64,000 nt of DNA from Aureimonas sp. Leaf324. GTDB lineage: Bacteria > Pseudomonadota > Alphaproteobacteria > Rhizobiales > Rhizobiaceae. Position 1 is the first letter of the stretch. Each line of letters starts with the position of its first letter. The position numbers and the translations under genes were made by a program. Under the pieces are notes generated by a model. It did no database searches, was not told the DNA's origin, and saw only the letters and a list, made by a program, of their open reading frames with translations. Shown here piece after piece: positions 26,060 to 35,286 of the stretch. Where the stretch lies: assembly GCF_001423245.1 (NCBI RefSeq), contig NZ_LMOH01000012.1, forward strand, positions 459,679 to 523,678, given 5' to 3'.

Positions 26060-27091
26060 TCAGTCGCCCTCGTCCTCGTAGCCGACAAGGTGGAGCGGGC
26101 GGGCGCGCACACCCTTGAGCGCGCACCAGCGCACCAGCGCCTCCTCGCGGCCGTGCGTGACCCAGACCTCCTGCGGCGCGATCTCGGCGATGGTCTCGAC
26201 GAGTTCGTCCCAGTCGCAATGGTCCGACAGGATCAGCGGCAGCTCGACGCCGCGCTGGCGCGCTCGGCCCCGTACGCGCATCCAGCCGGACGCGAAGCAC
26301 GAGACCGGATCGGGAAAGCGCCGCGCCCACTTGTCGGCGAAGGCCGACGGCGGGCCGACGATGATCGCGCCAGCGAACTCGGCCTTCGCCGCGCCCTCGG
26401 CGTCCTTGCCGCGCGCGATCGTCGCAGGGCGCAACTCGCTGAGGTCGATCCCCTCGTCCTGATAGAACTCGCACAGCCGCTTCAGCGCCCCGTGGATGTA
26501 GATCGGCTCGTCGTAGCCTTCCTCGCGCAGCATGCGAATGACCCGCTGCGCCTTGCCCAGCGCATAGGCGCCGACGAGATGGGCGCGCTCGGGAAACTGC
26601 AGCGTCGAGGCGATCAGCTTGCGCATCTCGCCCCGCGATTCCGGGTGGCGGAAGACCGGCAGCGCGAAGGTCGCTTCGGTGATGAAGACGTCGCAGGGCA
26701 CCGGCTCGAAGGGTTCGGCGGTGGGATCCTCGCGGCGCTTGTAGTCGCCCGACGCGACGATCCGCATCCCGCCCCACTCGACGAGGATCTGCGCCGAGCC
26801 GAGCACGTGTCCCGCGGGGTGGAACGAGACGGTGACGCCGTTGATCTCGATCGGCCGGCCCCAGTCGGCCACCTGCCGCGTCGCGCAGAACTCCTCGCCG
26901 TAGCGCAGCGCCATGATCGCGAGCGTCCGGCGCGTCGCCAGAACCTTCTCGTTGCCGGGGCGCGCGTGGTCGGCATGCCCGTGGGTGACGAGCGCCCGTT
27001 CGACCGGCTTCACCGGGTCGATGTAGAAATCGCCGGGCGGGCAGTAGAGGCCCTTGGGGGTCGGTCGGAGGAGGTCTTCGAAGCGCGCCAT
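26060..27091 (-). CDS. Ligase-associated DNA exonuclease, metallo-beta-lactamase fold
   Basis: Predicted beta-CASP nuclease of the 'ligase-associated DNA exonuclease' group. The 343-residue frame from 27091 starts MARFEDLLRPTPKGLYCPPG. It has the metal motif THGHADHARPG (H-x-H-x-D-H), FHPAGHVLGSAQILVEWGG, VASGDYKRREDP and the C-terminal VWVTHGREEALVRW. Members act with an ATP-dependent ligase and an Lhr-like helicase in repair. Here it is convergent with DUF1428 and divergent from a methyltransferase; the helicase lies 1.8 kb away on the other strand. Confidence 0.9.
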   Translation of the reverse strand: MARFEDLLRPTPKGLYCPPGDFYIDPVKPVERALVTHGHADHARPGNEKVLATRRTLAIMALRYGEEFCATRQVADWGRPIEINGVTVSFHPAGHVLGSAQILVEWGGMRIVASGDYKRREDPTAEPFEPVPCDVFITEATFALPVFRHPESRGEMRKLIASTLQFPERAHLVGAYALGKAQRVIRMLREEGYDEPIYIHGALKRLCEFYQDEGIDLSELRPATIARGKDAEGAAKAEFAGAIIVGPPSAFADKWARRFPDPVSCFASGWMRVRGRARQRGVELPLILSDHCDWDELVETIAEIAPQEVWVTHGREEALVRWCALKGVRARPLHLVGYEDEGD

Positions 27092-27190
27092 CGCCCTGGG
27101 AGATAGGGCCGGCCAGCACCAGCGAAAGCCCTTGCGCCGCAGGGGCCCGCCGCCGCATATGCCGACGATCCCTCTCGGAACCCACAGCCC

Positions 27191-28105
27191 TTGCGCCCCA
27201 GCCTTCACCGATCCGGCGACGACCTCGCCGACCGCCGCGCCGAATATGCCGAAGCCTACGCCAAGGCGGGGGACAATGCGGCCGCCGCCGACCTGATGGC
27301 ACAGGCCGTGGAGCGCGCGCCGGACTGGCTCCTTGGGCGGGTGCGCTGGGGCGAGTTCCTGGCGGAAGCCGGCGAGGCCGAGGCGGCCAGCGCGGTGTTC
27401 CGGCAGGCGCTCGCGCAGGACGAGGCCGATCCCTACGGCATCAGCCTGAAGCTCGCGCGGCTCGGGGCCGAGCCCGTGCCCGACGCGCCCTCGCCCTCCT
27501 TCGTCGCCGGGCTGTTCGACCAGTATGCGGACGGGTTCGAGGACGCGCTGGTGCGCCGGCTGGAATATCGCGTGCCCGACCTCCTCGCCGCTCTTATCGC
27601 CCGCAGTGCGCCCGGCGCCCGCTTCGCCGCAGCGCTGGATCTTGGCTGCGGCACCGGGCTGATGGGCGAGCGGTTGAGGCCGCTCTGCGCGCGGCTCGAC
27701 GGCATCGACCTGTCCGCCGGCATGCTGGAGAAGGCGCGCCGCAAGCGGCTCTACGACACGCTGCTCGAAGGCGACATCCTCGCCGCGCCGCGCTTGGATA
27801 ACAGCGCTTACGACCTCGTCACCGCCGCCGACGTCCTCACCTATCTCGGCGACCTCCGGCCGGTCTTCGCCCACACGGCCGATCTTCAGGACGCCGGCGG
27901 CTGGCTGGCCTTTTCGACCGAGCGCGCCGAGGACGGGGCGGGCTTCGTGCTGCGGCCTTCGCTGCGCTACGCGCACTCGGTCGACGATCTCCGCGCCGCG
28001 CTGGACGATGCCGGCTACGCCGTCGTGAGCGAAAGCGCCGAGACGCTGCGGCGCGACCGGGGCGAGGCGATCGCGGGCACGCTCACGCTCGCCCGCAAGC
28101 GCTGA
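27191..28105 (+). CDS. SAM-dependent methyltransferase with TPR-like N-terminus
   Basis: A 304-residue protein. Residues 15-95 are helical repeats (YAEAYAKAGDNAAAADLMAQAVERAP, FLAEAGEAEAASAVFRQAL). A class I methyltransferase follows: FAAALDLGCGTGLMGERL (motif I), LDGIDLSAGMLEKARRK (motif II) and YDLVTAADVLTYLGDL (motif IV). The start is unsure. TTG 27191 is the earliest in-frame candidate but its SD is weak, and the coding look of the bases before it suggests the true start may differ; Met36 is the next ATG. Substrate unknown. Confidence 0.83.
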   Translation: MRPSLHRSGDDLADRRAEYAEAYAKAGDNAAAADLMAQAVERAPDWLLGRVRWGEFLAEAGEAEAASAVFRQALAQDEADPYGISLKLARLGAEPVPDAPSPSFVAGLFDQYADGFEDALVRRLEYRVPDLLAALIARSAPGARFAAALDLGCGTGLMGERLRPLCARLDGIDLSAGMLEKARRKRLYDTLLEGDILAAPRLDNSAYDLVTAADVLTYLGDLRPVFAHTADLQDAGGWLAFSTERAEDGAGFVLRPSLRYAHSVDDLRAALDDAGYAVVSESAETLRRDRGEAIAGTLTLARKR

Positions 28106-28187
28106 CATGGCACCCATGCGCAGTCAGCGCTGGTCGGCGCGCGGGGGCCGACTACTCTCCCGGCTTCGACGCGAACGGGGCGGGTCC

Positions 28188-28865
28188 ATGAGCGCTGCAG
28201 AACTTTCCGACGATCGCCTCGAGCGCGAGACCACGCGCCGCGCCCATCGCTTCGGCTCCTGGGCCTCGACGGCCACGCGCCACAGCCCGTGGGAGGACGC
28301 GCTCGGCGTCATCGCCGGCGTGACGCTGACGGCCGTCGGCATCTCGATCCTCGGCTCGCTCGGCTTTCTCACCGGCGGCATGGCGGGCCTCGCCTTCGTG
28401 GTCCACTACCTCACGGGTTGGAACTTCGGCCTCGTCTTCTTCGTCGCCAACCTGCCCTTCTATGCGCTGGCGATCGGCCGGATGGGGCGCGCCTTCACCA
28501 TCAAGACAGCCTTCGCCGTCGCGCTCCTGTCGCTGATGACGGCCTTCAGCCCTGATGTCCTGCGTTTTGCCTATGTGGACCCGCTGCTCGGCGCCTGCCT
28601 CGGCGGGCTGATGCTCGGCTTCGGCCTCCTGGCCCTCTTCCGCCACCGCTCCTCGGCGGGCGGCATCGGCATTCTGGCCGTCTATCTGCAGGATCGGTTC
28701 GGCTGGCGCGCGGGGCTGACGCAGCTCTGCGTCGATCTCGTGGTGCTGGTCACGGCGTTTGCGGCCGTCTCGCCCGCCGCCGTCGCCTATTCGGTCCTTG
28801 GCGCGCTGGTGCTGAACCTCTTCCTTGCCATCAACCACCGCACGGACCGCTATCTCGCGGTCTGA
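28188..28865 (+). CDS. YitT-family membrane protein
   Basis: A 225-residue protein with five predicted membrane segments: LGVIAGVTLTAVGISILGSL, GLVFFVANLPFYALAI, IKTAFAVALLSLMTAF, LGACLGGLMLGFGLLALF and VDLVVLVTAFAAVSPAAVAY. The GFLTGGMAGLAF and SAGGIGILAVYLQ loops are YitT signatures. The start at 28188 follows a GGGG-containing leader. It lies 82 bases after the methyltransferase and 39 before the helicase. No transported substrate is known. Confidence 0.88.
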   Translation: MSAAELSDDRLERETTRRAHRFGSWASTATRHSPWEDALGVIAGVTLTAVGISILGSLGFLTGGMAGLAFVVHYLTGWNFGLVFFVANLPFYALAIGRMGRAFTIKTAFAVALLSLMTAFSPDVLRFAYVDPLLGACLGGLMLGFGLLALFRHRSSAGGIGILAVYLQDRFGWRAGLTQLCVDLVVLVTAFAAVSPAAVAYSVLGALVLNLFLAINHRTDRYLAV

Positions 28866-28904
28866 CGCCTTGGCGAAAGCCGGTGGGGGCCTTACCTCCC
28901 AAAG

Positions 28905-31466
28905 GTGACAGCGCCGCTCTCCACACCGCCCCGCGACTTGCCCGGCTTCGACCTGCCGGAGGCGTTCCTGCGTTGGTTCGCGCAAAAGGGCTGGTCGCCG
29001 CGCCCGCACCAGCTCGACCTCCTCCAGCGCGCCGAGAACGGCGCCTCGGTCCTCCTGATCGCGCCGACGGGTGCCGGCAAGACGCTGGCGGGCTTCCTGC
29101 CGGCGCTGGTCGATCTCTCGCGGCGGCGCAAGCGCCGACCGGGCACGCGGCCGCCAGGCATCCACACGCTCTACATCTCGCCGCTGAAGGCGCTCGCCAC
29201 CGACATCCGGCGCAACCTCGAAAAGCCGGTCGACGAGATCGGCCTCTCGATTTCACTCGAGGCGCGCACCGGCGACACCTCGCAGGCCAAGCGCCAGCGC
29301 CAGAAGCTGAAGCCGCCCGACATCATGCTGACGACGCCCGAGCAGCTGGCGCTGCTGATCTCGGCGCCGGACGCGGACAGCTTCTTCTCCGATCTTCGCT
29401 ACGTGATCTTCGACGAGCTGCATTCGCTCGTCGCCTCCAAGCGCGGCCATCTTCTGGCGCTCGGCCTTGCGCGTCTCCGACGCCTGCGCCCCGCGATCCA
29501 GACGATCGGCCTGTCCGCGACCGTCACCGATCCGGACGAGCTGCGCGAATGGCTGGTGGCGCAAGGGCCGGCGGCCGCGCCGATGGCCGATCTCATCGTC
29601 GTCGACGGCGGCGCCAAGCCTGAGATCACCATCCTGAAATCGCGCGAGCGCGTGCCCTGGCAGGGGCACATGGCGCGCTACGCGATGCCGGAGATCTACG
29701 AGGCGATCAGGCAGCACAAGACGACGTTGCTCTTCGTCAACACGCGCTCGCAGGCAGAGCTCCTGTTCCAGGAGCTCTGGCGCATCAACGAGGAGACGCT
29801 GCCGATCGCGCTTCACCACGGCTCGCTCGATGTCGCACAGCGCCGCCGCGTCGAGGCGGCGATGGCGGCCAACGAGCTGCGCGCCGTGGTCGCGACCTCG
29901 ACGCTCGATCTCGGCATCGACTGGGGCGACGTCGATCTCGTCGTCCATGTCGGCGCGCCGAAGGGCGCCTCGCGCCTCGCCCAGCGGATCGGCCGCGCCA
30001 ACCACCGGATGGACGAACCGTCGCGCGCCATTCTTGTGCCGGCCAACCGCTTCGAGGTGATGGAGTGCCAGGCGGCGCTCGATGCCAACTATCTCGGGAG
30101 CCAGGACTCGCCGCCGATGCGCGAGGGCTGCCTCGACGTCCTCGCCCAGCACGTCCTCGGCATGGCCTGCGCTGCCCCTTTCCGCTCCGAGGACCTCTAC
30201 GCCGAGGTCGTCACCGCCTCGCCCTATCGCGATCTCGACCGCGACACGTTCGACCGCGTCGTCGATTTCGTCGCGACCGGCGGCTATTCGCTCCGCGTCT
30301 ACGACCGCTACGCCAAGATCCGCCTGACCGAGGACGGCACGTGGCGCGTGACCCACCCGTCCGTGGTGCAGGGCTACCGGATGAACGCCGGCACGATCAT
30401 CGAGTCGGAGTCGCTCCTCGTGCGCCTCATTCGCGCCAAGACGAAGAGCGGCATGGCACGCGGCGGGCCGGTGCTCGGCAAGATCGAGGAGAACTTCCTC
30501 GAGACGCTTAGCCTCGGGGACACGTTCCTGTTCTCCGGCCAGGTGCTGAAGTTCGAGGGCATCCACGAGATGGAATGCCTCGTCACCAAGACGCGGGACG
30601 ACGAGGCGAAGGTCCCCTATTACGGCGGCCAGAAGTTTCCACTGACCACCTTCCTCGCGGCCAAGGTGCGCGAGATGCTGGCCGACCCGACGCAGTGGGG
30701 CGCCCTGCCCTCCCAGGTCGGCGAGTGGCTGGCGATCCAGAAGCGCAAGTCCGCGATCCCCGGACCGAACGATCTCCTGATCGAGACCTTTCCGAACGGC
30801 AACCGCTTCTTCATGGTCGCCTATCCGTTCGAGGGCCGCCTCGCGCACCAGACGCTCGGCATGCTCCTGACGCGCCGGCTCGAGCGCGCACGCGCGAAGC
30901 CCTTGGGGTTCGTCGCCACCGACTACGCCCTCTCGATCTGGGGCCGCGCCGACATGGGCGAGATGATCGGCTCGGGCAAGCTGTCGCTGGAAGACCTCTT
31001 CGACGAGGACATGCTCGGCGACGACCTCGAAGCCTGGATGGCCGACAGCTGGCTCCTGAAGCGCACCTTTCGCCAGTGCGCCGTGATCGCGGGCCTCGTG
31101 ATGAAGCGCCAGCCGGGACGCGAGAAGACCGGGCGGCAGATGACGGTCTCGTCGGACCTCGTCTACGACGTCCTGCGGGCGCACGAGCCCGACCACATCC
31201 TCCTGCGGGCAACCTGGGCGGACGCGGCGACCGGCCTTCTCGACGTCAAGCGCGTGTCGGACCTCCTCGCCCGCATCAAGCGCCACATCCTGCACAAGGA
31301 CCTCGAGGAGATCTCGCCCCTCGCCGTGCCGATCATGCTGGAGGCCGGGCGCGAGCGCATCGAGGGCGAGGCCCGCGACGACCTCCTCGCCGAGGCGATG
31401 GAGGAAGAGCTGATCATCAAGGCGCTCGGCGAGGTGAAGGATTTCCGGTCGAACTATCTGCGGTAA
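28905..31466 (+). CDS. Ligase-associated DNA damage response DEXH-box helicase (Lhr-like)
   Basis: SF2 helicase of 853 residues. Walker A is LLIAPTGAGKTLAG, motif Ia is HTLYISPLKALATDI, motif II is VIFDELHSL (D-E-L-H), motif III is IGLSATVTDP, and motif IV/V is LLFVNTRSQAELLFQ with ATSTLDLGIDWG. Motif VI is RLAQRIGRANHRMDEPSRA. An Lhr-type winged-helix and C-terminal region follows. Length and motifs fit the helicase partnered with the MBL exonuclease, PdeM and an ATP-dependent DNA ligase. GTG start at 28905 with a weak SD. Confidence 0.92.
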   Translation: MTAPLSTPPRDLPGFDLPEAFLRWFAQKGWSPRPHQLDLLQRAENGASVLLIAPTGAGKTLAGFLPALVDLSRRRKRRPGTRPPGIHTLYISPLKALATDIRRNLEKPVDEIGLSISLEARTGDTSQAKRQRQKLKPPDIMLTTPEQLALLISAPDADSFFSDLRYVIFDELHSLVASKRGHLLALGLARLRRLRPAIQTIGLSATVTDPDELREWLVAQGPAAAPMADLIVVDGGAKPEITILKSRERVPWQGHMARYAMPEIYEAIRQHKTTLLFVNTRSQAELLFQELWRINEETLPIALHHGSLDVAQRRRVEAAMAANELRAVVATSTLDLGIDWGDVDLVVHVGAPKGASRLAQRIGRANHRMDEPSRAILVPANRFEVMECQAALDANYLGSQDSPPMREGCLDVLAQHVLGMACAAPFRSEDLYAEVVTASPYRDLDRDTFDRVVDFVATGGYSLRVYDRYAKIRLTEDGTWRVTHPSVVQGYRMNAGTIIESESLLVRLIRAKTKSGMARGGPVLGKIEENFLETLSLGDTFLFSGQVLKFEGIHEMECLVTKTRDDEAKVPYYGGQKFPLTTFLAAKVREMLADPTQWGALPSQVGEWLAIQKRKSAIPGPNDLLIETFPNGNRFFMVAYPFEGRLAHQTLGMLLTRRLERARAKPLGFVATDYALSIWGRADMGEMIGSGKLSLEDLFDEDMLGDDLEAWMADSWLLKRTFRQCAVIAGLVMKRQPGREKTGRQMTVSSDLVYDVLRAHEPDHILLRATWADAATGLLDVKRVSDLLARIKRHILHKDLEEISPLAVPIMLEAGRERIEGEARDDLLAEAMEEELIIKALGEVKDFRSNYLR

Positions 31467-31719
31467 GTTGTTAGGAAACGGGTGGTCACCTTCTGGTCCG
31501 GTTTTGGGTCCGAAAGCCCGGAACCGAACGGCGGCGGTCACCGCACAAGCTTCATTCACCATCACTCCCCATGTTTGCGTTAGGAGCAGCGCAGGAGGGC
31601 GTGTGAATGACCGATCGCTTCAGAGTCCTCCCGTCGCCGGCAATTACGTCTCTTGTCCGCTAGACGATGCGCTGCTCCCCACAATTGCCGCCCACTGCGG
31701 TGACAGATATTCATAGCCC

Positions 31720-32688
31720 ATGGAGCATGTTTCCGGCGACAAGCTGCAAGAGTTACCGGACGCTGCGGGGGACCGCCCGCGTTCAACACGCAATCTCCAG
31801 TTCAACCTAGAGCAGAGCGCCATCTACGGCGGCGTATCCGGGGCGCGCTTAGGGGTCGAGCAGTTCGAGGTGGCAGACGGACTGACCATCCGTCAGACGT
31901 TCGCGCACGTGATGTGCCCTTACATTATGGCCTTTGCCCCACCAGATTCCCCATCGAAGCCGCACCCAGGCCCGTGGCGTCCGGTATCGGGTGGTGTTGG
32001 CTTCGACGTCTGTATCGAGGTGGCGCTGGGCGAAGGTGCGTCACCTGCAGGTTTTGACAGGGTAAATACTATCTGGTGGACCCTGTCCCTAATGCGCTTG
32101 GTAACCGACCTGCCGTTAGTTCTCCCGGTGCTTTCCGATACTCGGTTCGCCGAGGCTGCGCATAGCGTGCATGAACCGCGACTCTGGCCTGTTGAGGTAT
32201 CCAGACCACGGCTGGGGCTAAGGGTGTCCGATGACACGATTGGCGGTGAGCACTTGGCGATCGTGGCGGCACTACTCGCGCCTGGCTCTGCGCTCATGGA
32301 CATCGACCATTTCAACAGAGCCTACCAGACTTGGGATCAGGCTCCGTTCGCCCACTCCACCGGCGCGGCAATGGTGATGATATGGGCGGCTTTGGAGACA
32401 ATGTTCCGACCGGGTCCGAACAACCTAACAAAGCGATTGTCCAAAGCGATAGCTACTCACCTAGAGAAACCTGGCACTACGCGTGAGGCACTCCAGCAGA
32501 AGGTTGCTGCCCTCTATGAGCTTAGAGGCAGCAGCGTGCACGACTCCCAAGAGGCAACGGGAGTAGCGCTCGCTGATAGCGCCAGCCTAGCTCGACGAGC
32601 GTTCATGGTCTGTATGAGCGAGGGAGCTGTCCCTGACTGCGAAGCTTTGCTTCAGCGATGGTCCGCCGAGCACACCCAAAACCGATGA
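31720..32688 (+). CDS. HEPN-domain protein, candidate RNase or defence gene
   Basis: A 322-residue protein. The C-terminal third is an all-helical HEPN-like domain: VMIWAALETMFRP (Glu226), a KRLSKAIATHLE helix, then LYELRGSSVHDSQ carrying the R-x4-H motif (Arg269, His274), the metal-independent RNase site of HEPN proteins and closest in look to ApeA/Apea-type domains. The first 190 residues are an unrecognised domain (TFAHVMCPYIMAFAPP, FDRVNTIWWTLSLMRLVTD, a conserved-looking aromatic face). GC is visibly lower than in the neighbours and rarer codons (TTA, CTA, AGA) are used, suggesting transfer. No clear SD and no obvious partner gene. Confidence 0.65.
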   Translation: MEHVSGDKLQELPDAAGDRPRSTRNLQFNLEQSAIYGGVSGARLGVEQFEVADGLTIRQTFAHVMCPYIMAFAPPDSPSKPHPGPWRPVSGGVGFDVCIEVALGEGASPAGFDRVNTIWWTLSLMRLVTDLPLVLPVLSDTRFAEAAHSVHEPRLWPVEVSRPRLGLRVSDDTIGGEHLAIVAALLAPGSALMDIDHFNRAYQTWDQAPFAHSTGAAMVMIWAALETMFRPGPNNLTKRLSKAIATHLEKPGTTREALQQKVAALYELRGSSVHDSQEATGVALADSASLARRAFMVCMSEGAVPDCEALLQRWSAEHTQNR

Positions 32689-32720
32689 ACCACGCTAACC
32701 CCGAGCGGTAGCGGGGCAAT

Positions 32721-32790
32721 GACCGCTTTGGAGCAAAAGCTGCCGTTAGCGGCATGCACAGCGAACGACCGCAATGGGTCGAAAGCGGCC
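32721..32790. repeat. Pair of degenerate 24-base intergenic repeats
   Basis: Copy A at 32721-32744 and copy B at 32767-32790 share 18 of 24 positions. Both begin GACCGC and end with AAAGC-x-GCC. They lie between the HEPN gene and the sulP 3' end. Such paired GACCGC...AAAGC units look like dispersed alphaproteobacterial intergenic repeats. Copy B contains a self-complementary region able to fold. Confidence 0.5.
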
Positions 32791-32824
32791 GGCGCCCCTC
32801 AGACGGCGCGCCGGCTTCATTCGC

Positions 32825-34309
32825 TCAATGCCCCGCCGGCAGCTCCAAAGCGTCGGCGCGATTCTGAACCGTCAGCTTGTCGACGATCGTCTGCGAGGCC
32901 GCGTTGAGGCCGACGACCTCGACGGCAACGCCGGCCTTGCGGAACTTCAGGACCGCCTTGTCCAGGGCACCGACGCCGGTGAGGTCCCAGATGTGGGCGC
33001 GGCTGACGTCGATCGTGACATGCGACAACGGCTCGCGGAAGTCGAAGCTCTCGAGGAAGCGGCCGGCCGAGGCGAAGAAGACCTGGCCCTCGACGACGTA
33101 GGTGCGCGCCTGGCCGTCCGCCGAGACGGTGCTCGACACCGCGAAGATCTGGGCGATCTTGGAGGCGAAGAAGAGGCCCGACAGGAGCACGCCTGCGAAG
33201 ACGCCGAGCGCGAGATTGTGGCTCCAGACCACGATCACGACGACGGTCAGCATGACGACGGAAGAGCGACGCGGATGCGTGACGAGGCTTTTCAGGGACG
33301 CCCAGTCGAACGTGCCGATCGAGACCATGATCATGATGGCGACGAGCGCCGGCATCGGGATCACGGCGACCCAGTCGCCGAGTACGACGATCAGGAACAG
33401 AAGCGCGACGCCGGCGAAGGCGCAGGACAGACGCCCGCGCCCGCCCGAGCGGATGTTGATGCCGGACTGTCCGATCATCGCGCAGCCCGCCATGCCGCCG
33501 AAGAAGCCGGTCACGAAGTTGGCGATGCCCTGCCCGAAGCACTCGCGGTTCTTGTCCGAGCCGGTATCGGTGAGATCGTCGACGACCTGGGCGGTCATCA
33601 GCGATTCCAGAAGCCCGACCAGCGCGATCGCCACCGAATAGGGCAGGATGATCGTCAGCGTCTCGAGATTGAAGGGAACGTCGGGCAGGAAGAAGCTCGG
33701 GAAACTCGACGGGAGCTGGCCCATGTCGCCGACCGTGCGCACGTCGATGCCGAAGGCGAGGACGACGGCCGTGATCGCGACGATCGCCACCAGCGGCGAC
33801 GGGATCGCCTTCGTCACGCGGGGGAAGAGGTAGATGATGGCGAGCGCTGCGGCAACCAGCACGTAGGTCATATTGGGAACGCCGATCAGTTCCGGCATCT
33901 GCGCCAGAAAGATCAGGATCGCCAAGGCGTTGACGAAGCCGGTCATCACCGAGCGCGAGACGAAGCGCATGAGGTCGCCGAGTCGGAGAAAGCCGGCTGC
34001 CATCTGCACGACGCCCGCCAGCACCGTCGCGGCGAAGAGGTATTGCAGCCCGTGGTCGCGCACCAGCGTGACCATGAGGACGGCGGTCGCGGCGGTGGCC
34101 GCCGAGATCATGCCGGGCCGCCCGCCGAAGATGGCGGTCAGGACGGCGATGGAGAACGAGGCGTAGAGCCCCACCTGCGGGTCGACGCCCGCGATGATGG
34201 AAAAGGCGATCGCCTCGGGGATCAGCGCAAGCGCCACCACGAGGCCGGACAACAGATCGCCACGGACATTGCCGAGCCATTCGGCCCGGAGGTTATCGGT
34301 CGAAAACAT
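32825..34309 (-). CDS. SulP-family anion transporter with STAS domain
   Basis: Inner-membrane anion (sulfate or bicarbonate) transporter of 494 residues. The start at 34309 ([20 protein letters not shown]) is followed by [21 protein letters not shown], the SulP family entry. About ten further membrane spans follow, including [20 protein letters not shown] and [22 protein letters not shown]. The C-terminal STAS domain (about residues 385-490) carries [24 protein letters not shown]. The ion cannot be deduced. It interrupts the helicase and PdeM genes on the opposite strand. Confidence 0.92.
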   Translation of the reverse strand: MFSTDNLRAEWLGNVRGDLLSGLVVALALIPEAIAFSIIAGVDPQVGLYASFSIAVLTAIFGGRPGMISAATAATAVLMVTLVRDHGLQYLFAATVLAGVVQMAAGFLRLGDLMRFVSRSVMTGFVNALAILIFLAQMPELIGVPNMTYVLVAAALAIIYLFPRVTKAIPSPLVAIVAITAVVLAFGIDVRTVGDMGQLPSSFPSFFLPDVPFNLETLTIILPYSVAIALVGLLESLMTAQVVDDLTDTGSDKNRECFGQGIANFVTGFFGGMAGCAMIGQSGINIRSGGRGRLSCAFAGVALLFLIVVLGDWVAVIPMPALVAIMIMVSIGTFDWASLKSLVTHPRRSSVVMLTVVVIVVWSHNLALGVFAGVLLSGLFFASKIAQIFAVSSTVSADGQARTYVVEGQVFFASAGRFLESFDFREPLSHVTIDVSRAHIWDLTGVGALDKAVLKFRKAGVAVEVVGLNAASQTIVDKLTVQNRADALELPAGH

Positions 34310-34539
34310 GAGTGGAAACAACGAGGATCTCGGCGACGTCGGAGGCCCTGAAGGCTCGATCGCAAGGAGTCTGGACGTCGCTGGATTGGCCGAGGGATAG
34401 GCGCCCGGCATAGCCACCCGGCGCGCCGGGTCCATTGTGCGGTTTCTTAATGTCTTGCACCGGCGCGGGAATCAAGTGCCGATCGTCGCACCGCCTTGCC
34501 TTCGCCGCCATTTATCGATTCCAAGAACGCTTCGGGAAC

Positions 34540-35283
34540 ATGGACGATCCGGACACAGAACGCATGAACATGATCCACCGCCGGATGCGGCAGGGCGAAG
34601 CGCCGGGATTCGAAACGGTGCTGAACGGCGGCGACGTCGTGTGCGACCCCTCCGGCGTCCTCTTCGCGCCGGCCGAGCGGCTGATGGTCGTCTCCGACCT
34701 GCATCTTGAGAAGGGCGCGGCCTTCGCCCGGCGCGGCATGTTCCTGCCGCCCTACGACACTGAGGCGACGCTCCTGCTGCTCGAGGCCGCGCTCGACCGC
34801 TACCAGCCGCACGTGGTCGTGGCCCTCGGCGACAGCTTCCACGACCGGCACGGCGCGGGCCTGATGCCGGACGCGCCGCGCACCCGGCTGCAGGCGGCGA
34901 TGGCCGGCCGCGACTGGATCTGGATCGAGGGCAACCACGATCCGGAACCGCCCGCCGGGCTCGGTGGGGTCTGCGCCGAGGAGGTCTCGATCGGCCCCTG
35001 GCATTTCCGCCACGAGCCGACGCCGGGGGCACGCGTTGGCGAGGTCGCCGGCCATCTTCATCCGTCCGCGCGCGTCAGCGGCAACGGGCGCAGCGTGCGA
35101 GGGCCCTGCTTCGCCAGCGACGGCGCGCGCATGGTGATGCCGTCCTTCGGCGTGACGACGGGCGGGCTGAACGTCCTCAGTGCGCCGTTCGCCGGCCTGT
35201 TCCGCCCGGAGACGGCGCGCGCCTACGTGATCGGCGCCGCGCGGATCTATCCGATCCCCTTCGCCTCGCTCAGCCGGGGCTGA
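34540..35283 (+). CDS. pdeM: Ligase-associated DNA damage response phosphoesterase PdeM
   Basis: Calcineurin-like phosphoesterase of 247 residues from the ATG at 34540. Metal ligands: VVSDLHLEKG (D-x-H), VALGDSFHDRHG (G-D-x-x-x-D), WIEGNHDPEPP (G-N-H-D) and VGEVAGHLHPSAR (G-H-x-H). These match the PdeM member of the ligase-associated repair set. The nearest set member, the helicase, is 3 kb upstream on the same strand, separated by the HEPN and SulP genes. Its own ligase partner is absent from the window. Confidence 0.9.
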   Translation: MDDPDTERMNMIHRRMRQGEAPGFETVLNGGDVVCDPSGVLFAPAERLMVVSDLHLEKGAAFARRGMFLPPYDTEATLLLLEAALDRYQPHVVVALGDSFHDRHGAGLMPDAPRTRLQAAMAGRDWIWIEGNHDPEPPAGLGGVCAEEVSIGPWHFRHEPTPGARVGEVAGHLHPSARVSGNGRSVRGPCFASDGARMVMPSFGVTTGGLNVLSAPFAGLFRPETARAYVIGAARIYPIPFASLSRG

Positions 35284-35286
35284 GCC

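Noticed and set aside
27092-28117. N-terminal extension that would make the exonuclease a 685-residue fusion
   Set aside because: The extension runs antisense to a convincing methyltransferase gene, and exonuclease homology starts at MARFEDLL (27091).
29253-31565. 770-codon open frame opposite the DEXH helicase
   Set aside because: Antisense shadow in high-GC DNA; the plus strand carries every helicase motif.
31468-31716. 82-codon frame between the helicase and the HEPN gene
   Set aside because: No ribosome site, no domain, and it begins immediately after the helicase stop with low-complexity content; more likely non-coding.
32774-34351. 525-codon plus-strand frame opposite sulP
   Set aside because: Composition is almost only Asp, Arg, His, Glu and Gly, the usual antisense pattern of a hydrophobic transporter gene.
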